Part shown: piece by piece, positions 12,559-24,239 of the stretch | Position numbering within the stretch: position 1 is the first letter of the stretch | How the letters are laid out: every line of letters begins with the position of its first letter | Program-made: the position numbers and the translations under genes | NCBI GenBank assembly: GCA_019914945.1 | Contig: CM034113.1 | Coordinates: 6,924,850 to 6,988,849 of the forward strand | DNA: 64,000 nt | Reading direction: 5' to 3' | Source: Typha latifolia | Taxonomy: Eukaryota; Streptophyta; Magnoliopsida; Poales; Typhaceae | Notes under the pieces: generated by a model | The model's database searches: none | Seen by the model: the letters and a program-made list of their open reading frames with translations, nothing else | Told to the model about the DNA's origin: nothing

Positions 12559-13272
12559 AGTTTTTGACCAAACTAGCCGTCTACCAAACTTTATTTACCA
12601 AAATAGATTTATTTCGAGGCCCCAAACTTAATATTAGAAAGGGTTTTAATTTGCTATAGCCATCCATAAAATGCTAATAAGTTTAACATTTTACTTTTGG
12701 GTGAGTTTGGCGTCTTATCTTCTAAGTAATAATATTGATTTTATTAGTATTTTTTTATTTAAAAAAAATGATGAATAGTTTAAAATGTTAAACTGTTCTA
12801 TGTGTTATTAAGAAGTTAAACTATTTAGTTTTGAAGATCATAACTTCTTAAGCAATAGTCCATTTTAGACGTATGAAATGTAATTACAAAGATGATAGAG
12901 AAATAAATACAGTGATTTTGATTGAATCTTAATTATACTTCAAACGAAGAGATATATGTAAAAATATAAAGAAAAAAACTTAGAGCGTCGTAACTTTATT
13001 CTTAGTTATCTACGTTGGTCATAAAATATATCATTATGAAGATATGTAAAAGATCTATGGGTTGAAATAACGTCGATGTTTTTTATATGCAATTGGGATC
13101 CCTACTCTAAATTTTAATTTTAAATTTTGTCCATTGTTTCGTTATTTTCTAAAAAATATATTTGGAGTTTTAATTCTATAATAGAACATAGTACCCATTT
13201 TAGTATAAAATTTGGGTGCGATCCATTTCGATAAATAAAGTTTGAGAGAAGGCTAGTTTGGTCAAAAGAACT
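12559..13272. mobile_element. 714-bp MITE with about 50-bp TIRs, Mutator-like
   Basis: The left end (phrase TTTTGACCAAACTAGCC, then CCAAACTTTATTTACC) matches the inverted right end closely, about 46 of 50 positions after a two-base indel. Imperfect 9-bp flanking repeats are CTTAGAGTA and CTTAGTGAG. The interior is AT-rich and non-coding. Long TIRs and a 9-bp duplication suggest a non-autonomous Mutator-like element, but the duplication is weak (6 of 9). It ends about 190 bp before the response-regulator start codon. Confidence 0.75.
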
Positions 13273-13465
13273 CTTAGTGAGCTCACTATCCTTAAAATGG
13301 AAAACGAACCTCTATTAATAGTACGTGACACCCCCAAACTTGAACACTAACACCCCCCTTAACTTACATAGTAGAAGAACAAAGAGTTTTGAAGCACCTC
13401 AATTGCTCTCCTTCGCCATTAAAAGATAACTAATAAGATGTGTACAACTTCTTAGCTACGTAGCC

Positions 13466-14103
13466 ATGGATGCATCAACCTGCAAGGTTCTTCTCGTCGA
13501 GGATAACGAGATCAATAGAGTATGAATTACTTTGTTTTGGATAAGTTGTTTCAATAACCTCTGTGTATGATTCTATTCTCATACTTGGATTGATTTGATT
13601 TCTTATGAAGGTGGTGGTGAGAAGGCTACTGGGAGAGTTGAACGTGAGGATAGAGGAGGCGGATAACGGGAAGGCGGCGGTGGACTTTATCCGCGAAGGA
13701 AGGGCTTATGACCTTATTCTCATGGATAAGGAGATGCCTATCATGGATGGCCATGAGGTTTAATTGTTCTTCTAACCATCTTATAGTTGAAGGCTTGATG
13801 TTAATATTGGAAGTCTTTGTAGGCCACGAGACAGATGAGATCGTTAGGAGTTTCGACGCCGATCGTCGCGTTGTCGGGAAATAGCTTGCAGTCTGATAGA
13901 GATCTCTTCATCCAGGCAGGAGCTGATGATTTCCTCTCAAAGGTATAGATTTTGTTTTCAATTATTTTGTCATCATAAATATTGGTGTTTTAGTTGTTTG
14001 TTAGAATTGAAACGTTTCTTTAAATGGGTGTTGTGTGCAGCCACTTTCAAGAGGCAAACTTGCTCATATTCTTGCTAAGTATGGATTAAACCATGGTGAT
14101 TAG
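13466..14103 (+). CDS. Stand-alone response regulator, type-C-like
   Basis: Four exons join in frame: 13466-13519, 13611-13757, 13823-13942 and 14041-14103, all with GT-AG ends, giving 127 residues. The product is one receiver domain with no output domain. It carries the acidic pair E12-D13 (VLLVEDNEINR), the phospho-acceptor D57 in LILMDKEMP, S85 in VALSGN, and the conserved lysine K107 in FLSKP. It should accept phosphate from histidine phosphotransfer proteins in cytokinin-type phosphorelays. The small size, absence of a C-terminal extension and the receiver sequence resemble type-C regulators (ARR22/ARR24, rice ORR41/42) more than type-A, but this assignment needs a tree. An inverted-repeat transposon ends about 190 bp upstream and may contain or displace promoter sequence. 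Confidence 0.9.
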
Positions 14104-14109
14104 GGGATT

Positions 14110-14900
14110 AAACCTGTTTGGTTTTGAGATGTAAATGCATGGCTTTTGTTGTACACTACAAGGTGATGTTTTGTTTGGATGAGTTAAAAGAGTAGGAAGA
14201 CAATGTGGATAGAAGTTGGTGGTGTATATCTTGTCAAGAGTGTAAAAAGTTTGCATTGTGATTTGAATGGGAATATGTTTATTACTTGGGTGTGTTAAAA
14301 GTTTCTTCTATCTTCTCTACTCTCTTCTGATAATTATCTCATCTTTTTGTTGTAATTAAAGGATAATTCCGTTTAAACTATAGAATCCAATTTTAACCTC
14401 ATAAATCTAACTGCAAAGTACGAAGCTCAAAGCATGAGTACTGAATTTTCTGTACATTTTGATTGTTTCAACTCGCAACACTACATTTGGGTCATTGAAT
14501 TCACCATTTCAGCCAAATTATCAGCTGGCATAGTTCTGAAGAGAGAAGAGTATCTAAATTCTGAAACCTTGACGAGCATATTAGGGAACCTATGCATACA
14601 CTAATATTAGGCAGAGTGAAAATTACTGTCAGGAAACTGAAACTGCCATTCGATCATATATCTCACAAGTATATATGGTTTTATATCCTATATATTTATA
14701 TATATGTACTTACATACTTAGAAATGCTGAGTAACTCTTTAGACACAACTTTCAGAGATTCATAGGAAACTCTAAAAGTAACATAAATCCAAAATACCGA
14801 ACATTAGCTGCCTCGCAAATTAAGTATGTGGGCTAAGCTTACAATTTAACAGATAATAATAGTATGGCAATAACAGTCATAACAGAAGCACATGCAAGCT
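14110..14900. other. Intergenic spacer between two convergent genes
   Basis: The response regulator (+) and the B-box gene (-) converge here. The stretch should hold both 3' UTRs and polyadenylation signals. No other gene is seen. Confidence 0.5.
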
Positions 14901-14906
14901 TCAATT

Positions 14907-17900
14907 TTATCCAAGATCTGGGACAACGAAGAACTCCTCATCATCAGAGAGCTCGATTCTAGGCTTCTTGAAAGGCATGCTGGATTTGCTGGGTCTGTGG
15001 AAGTTGGAGCTGAATGACTGTGAGGTGCGGAGCTCAGGGACTTCAGCTGCTGTAAGCGTTGCCTTTGGCATTTGGTCTTGGAAGAGACCAATGTCGGCAA
15101 ACCAGTCCAATTCTCCAAAGCCAAGAGAAGACTCCTTCTGAAACTAAATGTAGCAACCATATCAAAATCACACAGAACTGCTTGACAGAAGAGTTCCGAT
15201 GTACTGATGAAATATTTAATGCACTTACTTTGTTGCTAGATTCATAGTCTGACAACTGCAGGAAGTCATCCACAGCCCAAGATGAGGGCGTCAAAGGTGG
15301 AGGAGCTTGTTGTGCTGCAGGATTTTTCGGCACAAGGAGGGGTGGGCTGCTCTTAGGTGGCTCAGTGTGGCATTTCTCTGAGTCATTATTGCATGCTGAG
15401 CTCAGACCCACGCGAATTCCAGTAGCTAGATAACGTTGGTGATCTCCAGACAGTGTTCCAGGGACATGGATGGGCTCATCGCACTCACGGCAGAAAAGGG
15501 CTCTATCCTCAACACAGAAAATAAAAGCTGCCTTCTCCTGGCAAGTAGTATATGAAAGAGGAAAATTGAAAATGGGGCTTAAACTACCATGAATGATATG
15601 CCCGCAGGCTGCAGAAAAGAAAAATAATTGCAGATTTAAGATAGTTATGGCTAATTGGCAATGTACTTAACTGCATAAGGTATACAAAATTTATTACAAG
15701 GGTTGGAAATCAGAAACTTTAACTTTGGTTTAGCTTGCATACAAGCTAATGACTAAATGCAATGCTCAATTAACTAAACAATCTTTATCCTTCAAAGAGG
15801 CTCGAGATAGCACCTTAATCCCTCTTTTATGTGTACAATTATCCATTGGTTATGGTGGAAAGTTCAATTTTATGGTTCTGAAACTTCACTTTATGATCTT
15901 ATTCATCATAGTAACTAGATGCATATAGCAGACCAAGTTTGTCTTTATGTAATGGGTGATTCGAGGAATTGAAGTTCTTTTACCAGACATATACAATGTC
16001 TGATCTTTATTTCATAACTTCTGTTCAAGTGGCTATTATGTAGTGTCATATTTTGTTCTATATGTTATACTGGTATGAACTTCAGCTCGGAGAGAAATTT
16101 TACACAACAAATCAAACAAAGTATTGCTCTTCTGCTGCTGGTTACTTTCTTTCTGATCTACAGAGACAGTTCTGTAGATTTAAGTCAAGCATTCAAGTGC
16201 ATTCAAATGGGATCGTAAAATCTTAATAAAATCTGTTACTTCCTGAAATTTGTTTGAAGATTTTTTTATTTTATCTCTAAGAGAATTTGTGGGAATCCAT
16301 GAAAAATCTTTTCAAGAGGTATTCATCTTATCTCTAAGAGAATTAATGAAATTTTTTTGAAAGAATAATCCACTTTATCTCTAAGAGAATCCATAAAAAA
16401 TCTTTCAAGGAATATTCTACCTTATTTCTAAGAAGTATGCAAATGGGTTTTAATCTAAGAGAAACTATCTATCATCGTCTTGTGATCATATTTTGGAGGC
16501 CATTGGAGATTATTTCTTAGTTTTAGATGAAATGTGTTGAATTGTCTCAACTCTACGTATCTACATCAGATCTAGAAGAACTATGTCTCAAAGTTCACTG
16601 AGACGAAATGATCAATCTCTAGAGTCACTGAGGTTTGAAAACTTATCACACAAAGCAGCGTATCGCGAGGTCTATCGAGCAAGGTTGGTATAAATTGAGT
16701 CATAAAAATCGTCGAGTGATCTGTAAGTTTATTATTAACTGTTATAACTTATAAGTTTTAGTAATTGATTCTTATCTAAGTTTGGATCCGTAGTTTTTTA
16801 TTTAGTTTAGGGTTTTTTTTATATTAAAAATTGTGTATTTGTGATTATCTTTTCATACTTTATTTTCTGCATATTATTATCGATGGCATGTAATATATTT
16901 CATCTCTTAGGATGTTTATTACGTTTTTTAATTTGTATCATAGCATACCTAAGGATTCACATATGTCAATTTTTTCATACTTGAAAGAAAAATTTACTCT
17001 ATTTTGAAATTTATATATTACTATCATCACTAATTACTTTCTTTATGCCACAGAGAGACAGAGGGGTGGGTGGAATGACATTGATGTATGATAAATGATT
17101 ACACTGATATTTCCAATGAGCATATCTACACAGTTTCAGATTATCTCGTCAATTAGGTGCATCACTAGGGTACTTTTAGTTGGTACTGGAGAGGTAAATT
17201 ATAGGAACTAGAGAGAGAATTATAAAGCTACAGTCATTCAGCTGAGCTATGAAAGATAGAGAATGTTTGACAACAGAAATAAGTGAGAAACCCTTGGAAA
17301 TCATTCAGTAGTTCCGAAGTTAATAGGTCCAACTAAATGGCAGCAACCATATTAACTGTCCAATCACCAATGCATCACATCTTGCATGATTTGTAACAGC
17401 AAGTTATATAAAGGAATAACGAAGAGATCAGAACTCGTCTATTTTACTAACCTATCAACAGGCTAAATTTAGGGTTTTACTGCAGAAGTGAGATGGCAAA
17501 AACGGATGGAAGCCAATTGCCGAAAGGAGAAGTGAAAGGAACAAGGTGGGGGATCAAGCAAATAGAAGAGATGAGGCAGCGAAAGAGTGAGGTACTCATA
17601 ATGTGCAGTGTGTTCTTATTTCCTAGCTTATCAAGGAATCAAGGCGAGTTTTCATACCTAACACTTCAAAACATTTCCGCATGTGTTAACATCATCTTAC
17701 ATGATTATCCAGAGCTACTGGTCAACAAGCATCTCTTGTATAAGTTGAAATAACTTATAGTCTTTTGCAAATAGAAGAAGCTACAAAAATGAACCAACCA
17801 TCCTATACTTGGTGAAATATCTCTTGTATCAATGTGTAGGTATCATTTTATATATGCAGAACAGCAAGCAAAATCATACATTTAACCGCAGCACTTGAAG

Positions 17901-18479
17901 GATAGATAAGTGAAGATTGTTTTTTCATAGACATGCACATCTCTTGTGCATATATCTGAAGATTGTTGCTTTCTTCCATAGTATGATTTGATTACAAATG
18001 GATCTTTGTTCATTAATCATGATGATTTAGTTAGGACTGATCAATGGTTTGGACCAAGTAGAATTTAATTCTGGTAGCTTCACCAATAAATTGTGGAGAC
18101 AAAATTAGAAAAAACATTGCCAAGCATAGCAAGAAATGATGGTAATTGAACCCCATCCATATGAAAATCTTATAGGCACACCTCAAAGCTTTCAATTTGT
18201 TTTGCAAGCATTAAGTAACAACAAGTAAGCAGAAAGAAAACGTCAAATTAGAATCAAGAAGAAACTAAAGGGATTGAGTCATGGAATATAACCTACCTGG
18301 CAAATATCACAGCGAGGGAGCTTGTTGGAGAGGCACTCCAGGAGAAGCCTCTGGTGCTTGCTTGCGAGCTTATTCGCCGCATGGATCTCGACATCGCAGC
18401 TCACGCAGAGCGCCGCCTCGTCAGCGCAGCATATCACGCTCGCCGGCGCCTTCTCACAAACATCACACTGGATCTTCAT
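14907..18479 (-). CDS. BBX24: Double B-box zinc finger protein, BBX24/STO type
   Basis: Three coding exons on the minus strand: 18479-18297, 15537-15229 and 15137-14907, all phase 0 with GT-AG ends, giving 240 residues. B-box 1 starts at C5 (CDVCEKAPA) with its zinc-binding Cys/His/Asp pattern intact. B-box 2 starts at C57 and is split by the 2.76-kb first intron just after CDICQ. The C-terminus is acidic and ends in VPDLG, the VP-type COP1-docking end of STO/BBX24 and BBX25, negative regulators of photomorphogenesis. No CCT domain is present. Length fits the family (about 240). A non-coding leader exon probably lies near 18735, with a CAG|GTATGT donor. Intron 1 is unusually long and holds repeat-like sequence. 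BBX25 is the alternative name. Confidence 0.92.
16240..17000. repeat. Repeat-like block in the B-box gene intron 1
   Basis: The phrase TTTATCTCTAAGAGAAT or a close variant recurs three to four times between 16270 and 16435 at roughly 55-60-bp spacing. The next 300 bp resembles sequence near 25790-25990 (shared CACTGAG and GAT-rich phrases). This looks like a decayed transposon or LTR fragment inserted in the intron. No coding domain was found and the edges are unknown. Confidence 0.35.
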
Positions 18480-18988
18480 CTCTCAATCTCTTCTACCTAA
18501 ACCTTTCTCCCCCAAATCAATCTACTTACTGCAAACCTATTAAAAATTCCTCCTTTCTCTCAAACATGCACACTATGCGGTCCAACAAGACACTTGAACG
18601 GTTCCTTTCCCAGCAAGAAGCTAAAACTATACTAATTTGAGCAAATATAAGATGACCCACATGAGCAAAAGCAAGTAAAAAAGGCAATACAACTCAGATA
18701 AGAACAAGGGTGAGCAAGGAATGAGGACATACCTGAGGAGGGGAAATCTAGAGGAAGGGATTTGATTGGGCCGTCGCAATGGTGTGGAAGGGGAGGGGGG
18801 CGAGGATAGATCTCCTGTATCTGTGATCCTCTGCATCTTGGTGGTAGCTTTAATTGAGAGAGGAGATTGGAGGCAAGTGGGGAAGCCTTAGAACTTGTGG
18901 CTGTGAGAGTGCTTGGGGAAAGTTGTGGCCTTGGAGGGTCTTCTCCTCAACTGCAAATTAAATAATATGGTGGGGGCCTACATGACTA

Positions 18989-19014
18989 CATGCATCATGC
19001 ATGCATGTGCATGC
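18989..19014. promoter_or_regulatory. Cluster of RY motifs (CATGCA) upstream of the B-box gene
   Basis: At least three overlapping CATGCA/CATGCATG motifs occur within 26 bp, about 510 bp upstream of the B-box start codon. B3-domain seed-maturation factors bind RY motifs. Function is inferred; a simple repeat origin is possible. Confidence 0.35.
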
Positions 19015-19068
19015 CAACATTAGTCATAGCAGAGGTATGGGTTTCAACTCATTTGGAATTGGATGATT

Positions 19069-19094
19069 TATATATATATATATATATATATATA
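19069..19094. repeat. (TA)n microsatellite
   Basis: About thirteen TA units in the region upstream of the B-box gene. Confidence 0.9.
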
Positions 19095-20059
19095 AATTAG
19101 GGAGATATGGTAATAATTTATTAAGAAGATATGGTAAATTATGGAGGTATGAGTCTTAGCCTTTTGGGAATGGTGGAAAGCCACTTGATCTTTCTAATTT
19201 ATTAAGAATTTTTTTTCTGAATAATATTTTATACTTTAATAATTTTATGATTAACACTCTGTCTTTCGATTATTTATAATCTATGTCTCCAGTTTCTTTT
19301 TCTTTAATTTAAGCACTTAAACATCTCTCGTTAAGAATGCAATTATTATTATTTTTATCATATTTTACCATAAGGGTGGGATTACAAATCACTAATAATA
19401 AAATCACTAATAATGTATGGTATTATTTTAAAATTTTCCTTTGTTAATGATTATGAAATGAGATTCCCCAAGTAGCATTAACATCACCTTTTAAGTCCAT
19501 TATAACAAGTCAACATGTGAGGCTTCTTTTGCACGAAGAGAATAAATATATATATATAACCTCCAATTTTTAAGGACTAAGGATTGATTTCCTCTGTCTT
19601 GTTAGCAAATTTAATATTCTTTCTTAGATACGTATATGTTTTAATTCATGGCCTACTAAGTCTAATTAATGGAAACAAAAGAGAGGAATTGATTTGCAAT
19701 TAGGTAAACCTATGTCCCCTTTTTGCAAAGCTAATTATGTGCTCATAATAGCAACATCCCTCTTGCAACAGAATCCTTGTACTTTAGTGACCTCTTCATT
19801 GTGACTAGTTCTATCTTTAAAATAATCGAGCTGCTCGAATTCAGCTTGAAATTGACTCGGTTCGGGCTCGAGTTAAAACGTTTAATAATCACAGGCCTAC
19901 CTATTCTGGCTCAGCTCGATAAAACTTCAATTTATATATATAATATTAATTTATATTTTAGTTGAGTCTTATAATTCAATCTTAAATCAAGCTTGATTCA
20001 AACAGGTTAATTAGGCTTGAATTAGACTCGACTCGAAGTTAAGTGAACCGAGTTTTACA

Positions 20060-20085
20060 CCCTAACCCTAACCTTAACCCTAACC
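20060..20085. repeat. Short telomere-like (CCCTAA)n tract
   Basis: Three exact CCCTAA hexamers and one CCTTAA, i.e. the TTAGGG type rather than the common plant TTTAGGG type. It is only 26 bp long and sits at the edge of transposon-like sequence, so a chance origin is possible. Confidence 0.6.
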
Positions 20086-20514
20086 ATAATATTATTTGTC
20101 TACTGCACCTATTTATGCTGGACTAGTCTAACAACTTTGTTAGTTTGTTGCATTGTAGGAACAATTATTCCTTCTCCTAGGGCCTCATTTGCAAAATCTT
20201 CTTGCAGTTTGGGTATTTGGCAGCATGTAATAAGTAAAAACATTTTATTTTTACTTTATCTGCTGCTTATAATTTGGTATATGCTTGAATTTTAATAATA
20301 CCCACCAACCAACGTATGAGAAAAAAAAATTAAAGAAGTTATATAAGAACATACCAATCTTTCTAATTTTATTAGGGATTATTATGTGTAAACTCTCCTC
20401 ATTTATTTTTTGTGACATATTAACTCATCAAATCAATTGCATACCACTTTCTAAATATCTCTTCTATTACTTGTTACTTTATTTATGTAAAATATAATAA
20501 CTAATGTTCTTTAA

Positions 20515-20755
20515 CAGCTTAAGCTTTTAGTAATTGGTGAGTTAATATAATCAAAAGCCCTAAGTTTAAATCTTACTAAGTCATTGTTTAAAAATATAAA
20601 ACATCCATCCGTTTAAGTCAAACTCACTTTCTGGGCTTACCTAAATGTCTTTAAACTTATAAGTGAGGTGGAGTATTAAAATATGAAACATAAAAATTCA
20701 CCGTTCTATAATAGCTTAAGTTTTAGAATAATTGGTGAATTAACACCGTTAAAAA
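20515..20755. repeat. Fragments of a dispersed SINE- or LTR-like repeat
   Basis: The phrase AGCTTAAGCTTTTAG, then ATTGGTGAGTTAA and a TTTAAATC tail, occurs at 20515-20585 and again in part at 20711-20755. A related copy is at 39649-39718. The pattern resembles repeat sequence common in plant genomes. Class is uncertain. Confidence 0.4.
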
Positions 20756-22164
20756 AATGTTTACTTGATTGTCATATATACAACTTTAAATGCTCTAAGA
20801 ACTATTTTCTTTTAAGGGAAAGAGTGAGGGGTAGAGGGTAAAATTTTAAGTATTTCTATTTTCAAAATTAATTATTTCAGTAATTGCCATTTAACTTTGA
20901 TTCATGCTACTTTTTAATTAATAAAAGAAAAGGATAAATATGTCAAGGTATTAGTGATAATAAAAGCATATAAAGCATAAGAAGTTGTAAGGAAAGCTAG
21001 AAATTACAACAAGGGCTTCCAAATTATCTTAAAGAAATAGTGGAAAAGTATATGCTCAATTGGCCACCCCACAAAAACTTACAATTTCTTTCTCCTGATT
21101 TATTTGATAATTTAATGGGTGTGGAAGTCTATTGGGTCAAGCCATTTGTTTGCATTTGGTGCATTTATTACAAAATTTATGGGATTTTGATTGCTTATGT
21201 GCACTATGGAGTTGTGGTAATGTGGTCCTTGTTTGCCATGGATGAGAGCTTTAGTTTGGCAAACTAGAAGTTTGTGGTGCCAAAATGCCAATTGCCAAGT
21301 TGCTTGAAACTAATGGCACCAGATCATCTAATGCTCCAAGTGCACAAATTTATCCTTTTTCTTGATTTGATCCACTCATGAACTACCAAGTACCCAACAC
21401 TGCAGGAAATTTATGCATCAGATGGCTGCAAACAATCTTCTTTTCGGGCCATCGTTTGCATTTTATAATTTCCAGCGTGCGTTAAAGAAGGTATGATATA
21501 TATTGTTGTTTCGTTATGGCTTGATCTCGCCAAGCCTTATCATTTTCTATTCCGAAGCTTCTGCATATTATCTTTACATATTTGGATCAAGTTTACACTC
21601 TTTTTTGGTTATCTCATTACTTGTTTTATATCCATTTCAGTTCATTGTTCTGAATGAGAAATTATGTCAGCAGTACTGTTACTCATGTTGTCTTTACAAA
21701 CATGATGCTTTGCAATTTCCAACCTAGCAAGAAGAGTTTCTTCTCTTCCTATGATTTTATGTAACTATAGCTAAATTGTTATTGTAATATATAACAGAAA
21801 AAATGTGGTGTTTTTTTTTTTTTTTTGTCAAAAGAAAAATGTTGTAGTTCATAACAAACATAATAATTTAGTACTTGGAAAACATTGGCACCAGATGAAT
21901 GTTTGTAAACTTTAAGACATAGCTCATTAGATAGGCATATGAAGGACATATACACATAGGAGGGAAGACACACATGATAGATGTATAATAATTTCAGGTG
22001 ACTAAGGCTGTTACAAGTTGGATTTGAATGAAATCTCTATGTTAGGAAAGAATATGACTTCAAGTTAGGACTGAATAATGGATGTGTCTGCAAATTTTTG
22101 ACATGATCCACATTGATTCTCTTCTTCTCTACTGATGCATAGGTTGTGATCTTGGAGATAAAGA

Positions 22165-22998
22165 TCATGGATTCCTGCTTGAATCAACTGGTGTCCATAA
22201 ATCAGCACCATTGCTTTGAGCAATTCCAAATGTTGTGTCTACTGGCATGAGACAGAGACCGCGATTTCGCAAACTATAGTACTCAGCCTCCTGAAGCACA
22301 TAATCAGATATTGAAAATTATTCTGCCTGCTTAAATCCACCAACTATTTATAATAATTGCGGTTCTTCAAACTGAGAAGGGGAATAGAATTAAAAGAATC
22401 TTACCTCCGCTTTACTGTCGATCGTCGTTCGCATATATGGAGCACTCAACACCTGCGAATGCCACAGTCTATTAGATAACAACTTGAGCTTTTTTGGGTC
22501 TAGAAGAACAAATGAGACGAGTAGTAGAACCTTTAGTTGATCATGGAGGAATTTAATGTATCCAGAGGCTTCCTGGAGAACTGAAGCTGTATCTGACTGC
22601 ATAAATAAAACAAAGCTGTTATGAATCATTCAAAGGAGATCAATTTTTTTTTTTTATATCTGATAGTCAACTAACTGATCAAAGGCTACCAACCTTTCCA
22701 AAAGGAGAGACTAATTGTTGCAGTGCAGCAATCCTCTCTCCAATCTTGTCCTTCCTCTCCTTCTTGTTAGTTACAACAGCATTACACTGTTTATCAGTGA
22801 TCTATGCCTATATAATAAGCTTGTAGAGAAAGGGATATTAAATCAAACCTTAGTACTTGTTGAGCCTTCTGCATCAGTCCTCAGCTTCTTGGCTCTCACA
22901 CTGCCATAACTGGTGGTGCTGGAATTGATGCTGCTATCAAAGCAACTTTCATGGTTTCTTCGTTTATGATCGACGAACCCCGCTATCATCATCATCAT
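22165..22998 (-). CDS. Atypical bHLH transcription factor (bHLH153-like)
   Basis: Five coding exons on the minus strand: 22998-22849, 22786-22694, 22596-22531, 22452-22405 and 22290-22165, all in frame with GT-AG ends, giving 160 residues. The basic/helix 1 region is NKKERKDKIGERIAALQQLV; the second helix is in DTASVLQEASGYIKFLHDQL. It lacks the usual His-Glu-Arg pattern of E-box binders, as in the bHLH110/113/153 group. The C-terminal motif RNRGLCLMPVD is also typical of that group, and the size fits bHLH153. The start is uncertain: four tandem ATGs at 22998-22987 are in frame, but one possible acceptor (GATAG, ending at 22984) would remove them. An acceptor just upstream, with the exon starting at 23011, keeps them. 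An upstream leader exon (23444 to about 23525) and a TATA box are visible. Confidence 0.85.
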
Positions 22999-23443
22999 CA
23001 ATTAGTCGAAACTAGATCTTCTCTGTTAGCATTTTAGCAACAAGTTTTAAGTCCAAGATAAAATTAGTCATTTCTGATGAACTACAATGCTGCATTTAAT
23101 ACCACAGTTCATAAGAAATTCTTTTTTCTTCTGGTCAGTTGTATTTTGTATTTGATTCTTATACTAAACAGATATTTAGTTGGATTTTATTTGTGAAGGA
23201 CCTTGTCTTTCTTCATTGATCTATATAAATTTGTGAAGACATAACAATCAAACTGAAGAAGTATCATGGTATACATCTTATTGCCCTTAAACAAAAGTAA
23301 AGTGATTGATTGCTTAGAATGCTACATATATATAAAAATGTTGCATATATAAGTTATGCTTCAAGTTAGCATTTTAATCTATAACATAGAAAATCATAGT
23401 CTTCAACTACTTATTTCCTAGCATAAAAGAAGTGATAACTTAC

Positions 23444-23474
23444 CCTGACCAGATGGATACGATTCCTGATCGAT

Positions 23475-23510
<36 letters not shown>

Positions 23511-23525
23511 TTTGGAGGTTTCAAG
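23444..23525 (-). other. Leader (5' UTR) exon of the bHLH gene with CT tract
   Basis: Read on the minus strand, a CT microsatellite (23510-23475) is followed by a good donor (TCAGG|GTAAGT at 23443). It lies about 30-110 bp after a TATA box. No in-frame ATG occurs between the TATA box and the donor, so the exon is most likely untranslated. The left edge is an estimate. Confidence 0.5.
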
Positions 23526-23551
23526 GATATGTAATGGAACATGGAAGCAGG

Positions 23552-23559
23552 CTTTTATA
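23552..23559 (-). promoter_or_regulatory. TATA box (TATAAAAG) of the bHLH gene
   Basis: TATAAAAG on the minus strand about 30 bp before the pyrimidine-rich leader. An in-frame ATG at 23570 lies upstream of this box, so it is unlikely to be the start codon. Confidence 0.6.
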
Positions 23560-23929
23560 GAAGAAGCCATTGGTGTTGGCAATAGATAGCTTGGTGGAAT
23601 AAGCTTTAATTCATGGAGTTTAACAGCTAATATCCAACCATGGAATGGGCCCTGAGAAATGAATAGATGATGCTATCTGGCGTAGCAAAATGTTACTTGC
23701 TACTACTTTATATTGTGTTTGGATTTGGATTGAGTTACACTGACAAAGACAAAGGATGCTTCCTGCTGCTAGATGTACAATTGGACTCCATCTTTGTGAT
23801 ATAGATGTAGTATTTGACTCAAGGGTTGTTATCTCCTACCTGGTTTATTCTTTTCTAAATTGTACAATTGCAATAATATAACTTACTTTAATGTTTCAGA
23901 AAGTAAAATTTGATATTTTTTTTAATATT

Positions 23930-24235
23930 TATTTTTACACAATTGTCACCGAAACTTTTAAAATATTATGATTGCCGCTGCTTCTTTAAAATATTATAAT
24001 TGCCACCGAAATCGTTGAGCTCTTTTAAAAATATAATTCCGTTAGTTAAATTTAACTAATCATGATTAAAACACAACTTAGATTAAAAAAATATTAAAAG
24101 GTATTTAATATTATAATCAATACCATATAGTACAACAAAAAAATATCTTCTTTTTATTAGGAATAATTTTGATGACAATTATAATATTTTAAAGAATTTC
24201 ATGGCAATTAGAAATTTATCTTTAAAAACCCTTAT
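23930..24235. mobile_element. MITE family C, copy 1
   Basis: The ends form an inverted repeat: left AATTGTCACCGAAACTTTT against inverted right CTAATTGCCATGAAATTCTTT, each followed by AAAATATTAT. The internal phrase TTAACTAATCATGATTAAAAC recurs inverted in the copy at 60838-61196. Non-coding. It lies about 400 bp upstream of the bHLH leader. Confidence 0.6.
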
Positions 24236-24239
24236 TTTT

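Larger units (their letters stand above)
19100..22160. other. AT-rich intergenic region with repeat remnants
   Basis: About 3 kb without a supported gene. It contains a stretch rich in CTCGA/GACTCG phrases (19825-20060) typical of decayed hAT-type elements, a short telomere-like tract (20060-20085), and two fragments of a dispersed repeat beginning near AGCTTAAG (20515-20585 and 20711-20755). The 3' UTR of the bHLH gene lies at its right edge. Confidence 0.5.

Noticed and set aside
17493..17753. 86-codon frame inside the B-box gene intron
   Set aside because: Opposite strand to the host gene, composition of intron DNA, and no recognised motif.
20060..20085. Chromosome-end telomere
   Set aside because: Only 26 bp and followed by ordinary AT-rich DNA and genes; at most an interstitial tract.
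23568..23570. In-frame upstream ATG for the bHLH protein
   Set aside because: It lies before the TATA box, and the encoded start would be a Leu/Ser run from the CT microsatellite.
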